Assembly: GCA_014859615.1 (NCBI GenBank)
Contig: JACUTX010000063.1
Location: 1 to 11,522 of the forward strand
DNA: 11,522 nt
DNA from: Desulfuromonadales bacterium
Lineage (GTDB): Bacteria; Desulfobacterota; Desulfuromonadia; Desulfuromonadales; UBA2294
Reading direction: 5' to 3'
This document shows positions 6,219-11,522 of this stretch, one piece after another. Made by a program: the position numbers and the translations under genes. A model generated the notes under the pieces. That model was not told the DNA's origin. It worked only from the letters and a program-made list of their open reading frames with translations, and made no database searches. Each line of letters starts with the position of its first letter. Within the stretch, counting starts at the first letter, position 1.

Positions 6219-7244
6219 ATGGCAGACGACAACCGCGAAAGAGCGATCGACCTCGCCCTGAGTCAGATCGAAAAACAGTTTGGCAAGGGGAGCATCATGC
6301 GCCTCGGCGAGGATATGGTCATCCCCGGTGTTGAAGCGATCTCAACCGGTGCGTTAAGCCTCGATATGGCGCTTGGCGTCGGCGGCGTTCCGCGTGGTCG
6401 CATCGTCGAAATTTATGGTCCGGAATCGTCGGGGAAAACCACTCTGGCGCTGCATATTGTGGCCGAATCCCAGAAGACCGGCGGGATTGCGGCGTTTGTC
6501 GATGCCGAACACGCCCTTGATATCGGCTATGCCCGTAAACTCGGGGTCAAGACTGACGACCTGCTGGTCTCCCAGCCTGATACTGGCGAGCAGGCGCTGG
6601 AGATTACCGAACTGTTGATTCGCAGCGGTGCTATCGATGTTCTGGTGGTCGATTCCGTCGCCGCCCTCGTCCCCCGGGCCGAGATCGAAGGGGAGATGGG
6701 GGATTCGCACATGGGGTTGCAAGCCCGGCTGATGTCGCAGGCGCTGCGCAAGCTGACCGGCACCATCAGCAAGTCGAACTGCTGCGTAATCTTCATCAAC
6801 CAGATCCGCATGAAGATCGGCGTTATGTTCGGCAATCCCGAGACGACCACCGGTGGCAATGCCCTGAAATTTTACGCTTCAGTTCGTATGGACATCCGGC
6901 GGATCGGCGCCCTCAAACAGGGGCAAGACGTGGTCGGCAACCGGACCCGGGTCAAGATCGTCAAGAACAAGGTCGCACCGCCGTTTAAAGAGGTCGAATT
7001 CGACATCATGTACGGCGAAGGGATCTCCCGTGCCGGCGATCTGCTCGATCTGGCGGCGGAAGAGAATATCATCGAAAAGAGCGGTTCGTGGTATTCGTAC
7101 AAAACCGATCGAATCGGTCAGGGGCGTGAAAACGCCAAGCAGTTTCTCAAAGACAACCCTGAAATGGCGGCCGAAATCGACGCCGTTCTGCGCGAAAAGC
7201 ATGCGTTGACAACACCCCCTCCAGCAAAAACAGAAGAGGCCTGA
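6219..7244 (+). CDS. recA: RecA recombinase
   Basis: RecA forms ATP-dependent filaments on single-stranded DNA, drives strand exchange, and triggers LexA self-cleavage in the SOS response. The protein has 341 residues, with typical bacterial RecA features. These are the N-terminal polymerisation helix (RAIDLALSQIEKQFGKGSIM), Walker A GPESSGKT (67-74), catalytic Glu97 in DAEHAL, Walker B VLVVDS (141-146), loop L1 around EGEMGDSHMG, NQIR (194-197), and loop L2 with GNPETTTGGNALKFY (205-219). The C-terminus is short and mildly acidic. ATG 6219 follows AAGGGAG at 8 bases, the strongest ribosome site in the neighbourhood, as expected for an abundant protein. A possible own promoter and palindrome lie upstream in thpR. 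pilT starts 4 bases after the stop, so readthrough transcription of pilT is likely. Confidence 0.99.
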   Translation: MADDNRERAIDLALSQIEKQFGKGSIMRLGEDMVIPGVEAISTGALSLDMALGVGGVPRGRIVEIYGPESSGKTTLALHIVAESQKTGGIAAFVDAEHALDIGYARKLGVKTDDLLVSQPDTGEQALEITELLIRSGAIDVLVVDSVAALVPRAEIEGEMGDSHMGLQARLMSQALRKLTGTISKSNCCVIFINQIRMKIGVMFGNPETTTGGNALKFYASVRMDIRRIGALKQGQDVVGNRTRVKIVKNKVAPPFKEVEFDIMYGEGISRAGDLLDLAAEENIIEKSGSWYSYKTDRIGQGRENAKQFLKDNPEMAAEIDAVLREKHALTTPPPAKTEEA

Positions 7245-7248
7245 CATT

Positions 7249-8406
7249 ATGGATCTGACAGAAATTCTCGGCATGGCCCTGAAGGCGCGGGCCTCCGACA
7301 TCCATATCAAGCCTGGTCTGCCGCCGGTTTATCGCATCGATGGATCGCTGCGTCCGCACCCGAAACTCCCCCGATTAACCACGGATCAGACCTCGGCATT
7401 TGCCGACGAAATCATGAACGACGTGCAGAAGATGCGCTTTCGTGAAGTCCATGAGATCGATCTCAGTTACGGGGTCCCGGGACTCGGCCGTTTCCGCGTC
7501 AATGTCTTCACCCAGCGCGGTTCGGTTTCGATGGTATTTCGTTTTATCCCGTTCGAGATCAAAACTCTCAAAGAGCTGCAACTGCCGCATATCATCAAAA
7601 AAATCGCCGCCGAGCAGCGTGGGCTGGTTTTGGTCACCGGAGCGACCGGTTCAGGAAAATCGACCACCCTCGCCTCAATCATCGACTACATCAATTCCGA
7701 GCGGACCGCACATATCGTCACGATTGAAGATCCGATCGAATACCTGCACCGGGACAAGAAATGCATTATTAATCAGCGCGAAGTCGGGTTTGACACAGAA
7801 GGGTACGCAATCGCCCTCAAAAGTGCGCTGCGTCAGGATCCGGATGTCATTCTGGTCGGCGAGATGCGCGACTACGAAACGATCGAAACGGCAATCACTG
7901 CGGCAGAGACCGGGCACCTTGTCCTCTCGACCCTGCACACCATCGATGCCACCGAATCGATCAACCGGATCGTCACCGCATTCCCGCCGCATCAGCAGCG
8001 CCAGATCCGCCTGCAACTCGCCGGGATTATCAAAGGGGTGATCTCGCAGCGTCTGGTTCCGCGTGCCGATGGCAAAGGGCGTGTTCCGGCGGTCGAGATC
8101 ATGGTCTCAACCGCCCGAATCCGTGAGCTGATCGACGACAAAGACAAGACCAAGCTGATCCGTGATTCGATTCAGCAGGGGTTCACCAGCTACGGCATGC
8201 AGACCTTCGACCAGTCGCTGATGACGCTGTTGAAGCAGGAGCTGATCACGTTCGACGAGGCGTTACGTCAATGCTCCAACCCGGACGATTTCAAGCTTAA
8301 ATTCTCCGGGGTCTCCTCCACTTCTGATCTCTCATGGGACGACTTCGACAAAAATGAGGAACAGAAAACACAGAGTAATGACGGACCGGAAATCGAACGG
8401 TTCTGA
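7249..8406 (+). CDS. pilT: PilT, type IV pilus retraction ATPase
   Basis: PilT is the hexameric AAA+-like motor that depolymerises the type IV pilus, powering twitching, surface sensing and DNA uptake. The 385-residue protein has the PAS-like N-terminal domain (about 1-100, with ASDIHIKPG at 15-23), Walker A GATGSGKS (131-138), Asp box TIEDPIEY (158-165), Walker B ILVGEMRD (201-208) and His box TGHLVLSTLHT (221-231). Where classical PilT has the AIRNLIRE motif needed for retraction, this protein has ARIRELIDDKDK, a variant I associate with the PilT4 group of Geobacter. The acidic C-terminal tail after SSTSDLSW is not conserved. AGAGG is 9 bases upstream of ATG 7249, and recA ends 4 bases before. 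recX overlaps the 3' end. No other pilus gene is in the window. PilT versus PilU is not fully separable by eye, but length and motifs favour PilT. Confidence 0.95.
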   Translation: MDLTEILGMALKARASDIHIKPGLPPVYRIDGSLRPHPKLPRLTTDQTSAFADEIMNDVQKMRFREVHEIDLSYGVPGLGRFRVNVFTQRGSVSMVFRFIPFEIKTLKELQLPHIIKKIAAEQRGLVLVTGATGSGKSTTLASIIDYINSERTAHIVTIEDPIEYLHRDKKCIINQREVGFDTEGYAIALKSALRQDPDVILVGEMRDYETIETAITAAETGHLVLSTLHTIDATESINRIVTAFPPHQQRQIRLQLAGIIKGVISQRLVPRADGKGRVPAVEIMVSTARIRELIDDKDKTKLIRDSIQQGFTSYGMQTFDQSLMTLLKQELITFDEALRQCSNPDDFKLKFSGVSSTSDLSWDDFDKNEEQKTQSNDGPEIERF

Positions 8407-8854
8407 CCCGTTTACCGTTGCGTTGCGCCTTCTGACCGGTCGCGACCGGAGCTGTCATGAACTACGACAGCGGCTCAAAGAGCGGGGCTTTTCGACCGAA
8501 GCGATTGAAGAGACCGTTTGCCGGTGTCTCGATTACGGCTATCTCGACGACCAGCGCTTCGCGACAATAAAAGCCCGCGCCCTGATCAGCAGCGGCCGCG
8601 CCGTTGGCGGCCGGGCCGTTCTCGAAATGAAAAAATATGGTCTGGAGAGCGACCTGATCGATCAGGCTCTCGCTGCGGCCGCGGCCGAAGTCGATCTGGC
8701 CACCCTTTTAAATGAACTTTTTTTGCGACGCTACCCCGACTACAACAACCAACGGGACGACCTTCGCATGCAACAACGCATCATCGGCTACTTTCAGCGC
8801 CGTGGATTTCCCCTGTCGCTGATTCTTGACACTATCAAACAATCAAGAGATTGA
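8378..8854 (+). CDS. recX: RecX, regulator of RecA
   Basis: RecX binds RecA filaments and limits their growth and activities. From ATG 8378 the protein has 158 residues, a normal length. It shows the family's repeated three-helix pattern: LRLLTGRDRSCHELRQRLKE then RGFSTEAIEETVCRCLDYGYLDDQRFA, a middle repeat with MKKYGLESDLIDQAL, and a last one with MQQRIIGYFQRRGFPLSLILDTIK. The motif GYLDDQRFA is the clearest signature. ATG 8378 overlaps pilT by 29 bases. A further in-frame ATG at 8354 would add eight residues and has no ribosome site; neither start has a strong one, so initiation probably relies on coupling to pilT. recX commonly follows recA directly, so the inserted pilT is notable. The gene contains an internal hairpin (8645-8671), and its 3' end overlaps a dyad and a TTGACA box before alaS. 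Confidence 0.93.
   Translation: MTDRKSNGSDPFTVALRLLTGRDRSCHELRQRLKERGFSTEAIEETVCRCLDYGYLDDQRFATIKARALISSGRAVGGRAVLEMKKYGLESDLIDQALAAAAAEVDLATLLNELFLRRYPDYNNQRDDLRMQQRIIGYFQRRGFPLSLILDTIKQSRD
8645..8671 (+). repeat. Hairpin with a 14-bp palindrome inside recX
   Basis: A perfect 14-bp palindrome, CCTGATCGATCAGG (8653-8666), is flanked so that GAGAGC (8645-8650) can pair with GCTCTC (8666-8671), leaving a three-base bulge. It encodes LESDLIDQAL and has no T-run, so it is not a terminator. Confidence 0.4.
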
Positions 8855-8855
8855 T
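8826..8855 (+). promoter_or_regulatory. Possible alaS promoter in the recX 3' end
   Basis: TTGACA at 8826-8831 is a perfect -35 hexamer. The -10 at 17-18 bases' spacing (GATTGA or ATTGAT, around 8849-8855) is poor, at 2-3 of 6 positions. A dyad (8839-8858) covers the spacer and -10 region, which is where a repressor site would lie. Confidence 0.3.
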
Positions 8856-8858
8856 TGT
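8839..8858 (+). repeat. Perfect dyad/hairpin A at the recX-alaS junction
   Basis: The arms ACAATCAA and TTGATTGT are perfect 8-bp complements around GAGA, a GNRA-type tetraloop. The 3' arm contains the recX stop codon. Its last four bases are also the outer 5' arm of hairpin B, so the full forms of A and B exclude each other. Confidence 0.6.
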
Positions 8859-8882
8859 CGTGCCTGCAACAGCACGGGACAA
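8855..8882 (+). repeat. Hairpin B before alaS
   Basis: The core CGTGC (8859-8863) pairs with GCACG (8872-8876). The outer TTGT (8855-8858) pairs with ACAA (8879-8882) across a two-base GG bulge. The inner bases can also pair as CTG/CAG. The 3' end touches the alaS ribosome site, and no T-run follows. Confidence 0.55.
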
Positions 8883-8886
8883 AGGG
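8881..8886 (+). promoter_or_regulatory. Shine-Dalgarno deciding the alaS start
   Basis: AAAGGG lies 10 bases before ATG 8897 but only one base before the in-frame ATG at 8888. This favours 8897. It directly follows hairpin B. Confidence 0.6.
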
Positions 8887-8896
8887 TATGTTCAGC

Positions 8897-11522
8897 ATGA
8901 TCACCGGTAACGACATCCGCAAGCGGTTCCTTGACTATTTTGCCAAAAACGGCCACACCATCGTCCCCTCCTCCTCTCTGGTCCCGCATAACGACCCGAC
9001 CCTCCTCTTTACTAACGCCGGTATGAATCAGTTCAAAGACTGTTTCCTCGGGGAAGAGAGACGGGACTATGTTCGTGCCGCCACCTCGCAGAAATGCGTG
9101 CGGGCCGGCGGAAAACATAACGATCTGGAGAATGTCGGCCGCACCGCCCGTCATCACACTTTTTTCGAGATGCTCGGCAACTTCTCGTTTGGCGACTACT
9201 TTAAAAAAGAGGCGATAGCCTACGCCTGGGAGTTTTTGACCAAAGAGTTGCAACTCGATACGGCCCGACTCTATGTGACGGTCTATACCGATGACGACGA
9301 AGCCGCCGACATCTGGCATCAGCAGGAAGGGGTGCCGCGCGCGCGCATTTCCCGTTTTGAAGAAGATAACTTCTGGTCGATGGGCGACACCGGCCCCTGC
9401 GGCCCCTGCTCGGAAATTTTCTGGGACAACGGCGTCGGCACCGGCTGCGGATCGCCGGAATGTGCGGTCGGTTGCGACTGCGACCGCTATATGGAGATCT
9501 GGAACAACGTCTTCATGCAGTACAACCGCACCGCCGACGGGACGTTGCACCCCTTGCCGAAACCGGCGGTTGATACCGGCATGGGGCTGGAGCGGATCAC
9601 CACCGTCATGCAGAAAGTTACCTCCAACTACGACACCGACCTGCTCCGCACCATTATCGCACAGATCGAAAAACTGACCGGTAAGAGCTACGGGGACAAC
9701 GCCGAAAACGACGTCTCCATGCGGGTCATGGCCGATCATAGTCGGGCAACCGCCTTTCTGATTGCCGACGGTGTACTGCCGAGTAATGAAGGGCGCGGCT
9801 ACGTGCTGCGCCGGATCATGCGTCGGGCGATGCGCCACGCCAAAATGCTCGACTGCAAAGAACCTGTTCTGTTCAAAACCGCGGTCTTCGTTCTCCAGAG
9901 CATGGCCGAAGCCTATCCGGAGATGGCGGCACGGACCGACTACGTCGCCAAAGTCGTTCGCAATGAAGAGGAACGCTTCATTCTCACCCTCGACAACGGC
10001 CTGCGTATCCTGCAGGACGAAATCGCGGCGCTGCAGAGAAAAGATAAAAAAGTTATCCCCGGCGATATCTTGTTCAAACTGTATGACACCTACGGTTTCC
10101 CCATCGATCTAACCGCCGACATCGTCGAACAGGATGGATTTGCCATCGACGAGAAAGGGTTTGAGCTCTGCATGGATGAGCAGCGCAAGAAGGCCCGCGA
10201 GCATTGGAAGGGATCGGGCGAGGAAGCGATTGCGGGGATCTACAAGCAGCTGCGCGACAGCGGCATCAAAAGCGTCTTCTGCGGTTACGACGAAACCTCG
10301 ACCGAGGCTGAAATTACCGCCCTGATCCATGACGGGATCGTTATCGACCAGGCGGCGCCCGGTTCAACCGTTGAAGTGATCACCAATCTGACTCCATTCT
10401 ATGGAGAATCGGGGGGGCAGTCCGGCGATACCGGCATCCTGCGCAGTGCGATGACTGAGCTCAAGGTGATCGCCACCCGCAAGCCGTTGCCGGATCTGAC
10501 GGTGCATATTGCACAGGTCATTTCCGGAACGATCTCTAAAGGGGATCTTGTCACCCTTGAAGTCGACAGCCAGAGTCGGCAGGCGACCGCGCTCAATCAT
10601 ACCGCAACACACATCCTGCAAGCGGTGCTGATCGAGGTTCTCGGCAACCATATCAAGCAGGCGGGCTCGCTGGTCACTCCGGAGAGGCTCCGTTTTGACT
10701 TCACGCACTTCTCGGCGATGACAGCCGCTGAAATTAACCAGGCAGAAGATGAAGTCAACCGGCGGATCCGCGAAAACCGGGGGGTCACAATCACTGAAAT
10801 GTCGGCCGACGAAGCGATCGCCGCCGGAGCGACGGCACTGTTCGGCGAAAAATACGGCGATACCGTGCGGGTTGTCCGGATCGGTGAGTTCAGTATGGAG
10901 CTGTGTGGCGGCACCCACACTGGCGCGGCCGGTGATATCGGACTGTTCAAGATCGTCCAGGAATCAGGGATCGCGGCCGGTGTCCGCCGGATCGAAGCGG
11001 TCACCGGCGAGAATGCCGTCCGAACCGTGCGGAACCAGGAGACGACCGTACGGACCGTTGCCGAGCTGCTGAAAAGTGACCCGGCTCACCTGGAGTCAAG
11101 GATCGGCAAACTCCTTGAGCAGCAGAAGCTGTTGGAAAGAGAAGTCGCAACACTGCAATCGCGACTCAATGCCGAAAAATCGGGCGACCTCATCGACCAG
11201 CTGCAGCAGGTCGCGGATATTCCGGTTCTTGCCGTCCGCCTCGATGGGCTCGATGGTAAAAAATTACGCGAGATGTCCGACCAGCTGCGCGACAAACTCC
11301 CTTCCGGCGTCATTATTCTGGCCGGGGAGAAAGACGGTAAAGCCGCACTGCTGGTTGCGGTCAGCAAGGATCTGACCGGACGACTGCAGGCTGGCAAAAT
11401 CATTGCTGAGCTTGCAGCTGTCGTCGGCGGGCGCGGCGGCGGCAAGCCGGAGCTGGCTCAGGCTGGCGGGAGCGAACCGCAACAGATCGACAAGGCGTTG
11501 GCACGTGCCGGCACTGTCATCA
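8897..11522 (+). CDS. alaS: Alanyl-tRNA synthetase, 3' partial
   Basis: AlaRS charges tRNA-Ala and removes misattached serine or glycine. The frame is open to the end of the window (875 complete codons), and full AlaRS is about this length, so only a few residues are missing. The class II catalytic domain starts MITGNDIRKRFLDYF, with FTNAGMNQFKD and NVGRTARHHTFFEMLGNFSFGDYF. Then come GDTGPCGPCSEIF (with C168 and C171), VDTGMGLERI and LRRIMRRAMRHA. The editing domain has its zinc ligands HTATH (H568, H572) and CGGTH (C670, H674). A coiled-coil-like stretch and the C-terminal domain with VGGRGGGKPELAQAGG follow. A cysteine cluster C184-x4-C189-x3-C193-x-C195 lies in the catalytic domain. ATG 8897 is preferred over ATG 8888 because of ribosome-site spacing. 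The gene follows recX after 42 bases that contain possible regulatory hairpins. Confidence 0.98.
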   Translation, partial: MITGNDIRKRFLDYFAKNGHTIVPSSSLVPHNDPTLLFTNAGMNQFKDCFLGEERRDYVRAATSQKCVRAGGKHNDLENVGRTARHHTFFEMLGNFSFGDYFKKEAIAYAWEFLTKELQLDTARLYVTVYTDDDEAADIWHQQEGVPRARISRFEEDNFWSMGDTGPCGPCSEIFWDNGVGTGCGSPECAVGCDCDRYMEIWNNVFMQYNRTADGTLHPLPKPAVDTGMGLERITTVMQKVTSNYDTDLLRTIIAQIEKLTGKSYGDNAENDVSMRVMADHSRATAFLIADGVLPSNEGRGYVLRRIMRRAMRHAKMLDCKEPVLFKTAVFVLQSMAEAYPEMAARTDYVAKVVRNEEERFILTLDNGLRILQDEIAALQRKDKKVIPGDILFKLYDTYGFPIDLTADIVEQDGFAIDEKGFELCMDEQRKKAREHWKGSGEEAIAGIYKQLRDSGIKSVFCGYDETSTEAEITALIHDGIVIDQAAPGSTVEVITNLTPFYGESGGQSGDTGILRSAMTELKVIATRKPLPDLTVHIAQVISGTISKGDLVTLEVDSQSRQATALNHTATHILQAVLIEVLGNHIKQAGSLVTPERLRFDFTHFSAMTAAEINQAEDEVNRRIRENRGVTITEMSADEAIAAGATALFGEKYGDTVRVVRIGEFSMELCGGTHTGAAGDIGLFKIVQESGIAAGVRRIEAVTGENAVRTVRNQETTVRTVAELLKSDPAHLESRIGKLLEQQKLLEREVATLQSRLNAEKSGDLIDQLQQVADIPVLAVRLDGLDGKKLREMSDQLRDKLPSGVIILAGEKDGKAALLVAVSKDLTGRLQAGKIIAELAAVVGGRGGGKPELAQAGGSEPQQIDKALARAGTVI

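Noticed and set aside
8855..8896. T-box or intrinsic terminator before alaS
   Set aside because: The gap is only 42 bases, has no T-box core sequence and no T-run after the hairpin.
8843..9838. Long - strand open frame of 331 residues opposite alaS
   Set aside because: It lies wholly antisense to the highly conserved AlaRS catalytic domain, has no recognisable motif, and is the expected shadow of GC-rich codons.
10364..10918. - strand open frame of 184 residues opposite the AlaRS editing domain
   Set aside because: The + strand carries conserved zinc-site motifs here, so the antisense frame is a shadow.

Overview
The window is a chromosomal stretch of a Gram-negative bacterium, most likely a member of the Desulfuromonadota (Geobacter/Desulfuromonas/Pelobacter type). 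This rests on moderately high GC, on the order cinA-thpR-recA-pilT-recX-alaS, which I recall from Geobacter-type genomes, and on the protein sequences themselves. It is a family-level inference, not a species call. All eleven genes lie on the + strand and are packed tightly, with overlaps or gaps of a few bases almost everywhere. I see no mobile element, phage gene, tRNA, rRNA or CRISPR array.

Region 1 (1-1751) holds the 3' part of a YdjC/ChbG-type carbohydrate deacetylase. Its last 13 bases overlap a GT4-type glycosyltransferase that resembles the GLT1D1/SenB branch. The pair looks like a two-step 'transfer a sugar, then deacetylate it' module with an unknown product. A 164-bp gap (1752-1915) with two small dyads separates it from the next block.

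Region 2 (1916-5565) is a translationally coupled block: larB and larC (nickel-pincer nucleotide cofactor synthesis), pgpA (phosphatidylglycerol synthesis) and cinA (NMN deamidase and pyrophosphatase domains). CinA chemistry leads toward nicotinate nucleotides and LarB consumes nicotinate adenine dinucleotide, so their grouping may be functional. larA and larE are not in the window.

Region 3 (5571-8854) carries thpR (RNA 2',3'-cyclic phosphodiesterase), recA, the type IV pilus retraction ATPase pilT, and the RecA modulator recX. pilT sits between recA and recX, which joins pilus retraction to recombination.

Region 4 (8897 to the end) is alaS, complete except for a few C-terminal residues.

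The genes are ordinary housekeeping or accessory-metabolic families; I found no wholly new protein system. The most interesting signals are non-coding or contextual. There are two overlapping, mutually exclusive hairpins plus a perfect TTGACA box at the recX-alaS junction, and a near-perfect 21-bp palindrome upstream of recA. Other leads are the possible metabolic link between cinA and larB, the uncharacterised deacetylase/glycosyltransferase pair, and a competence-like grouping of cinA, recA and pilT.
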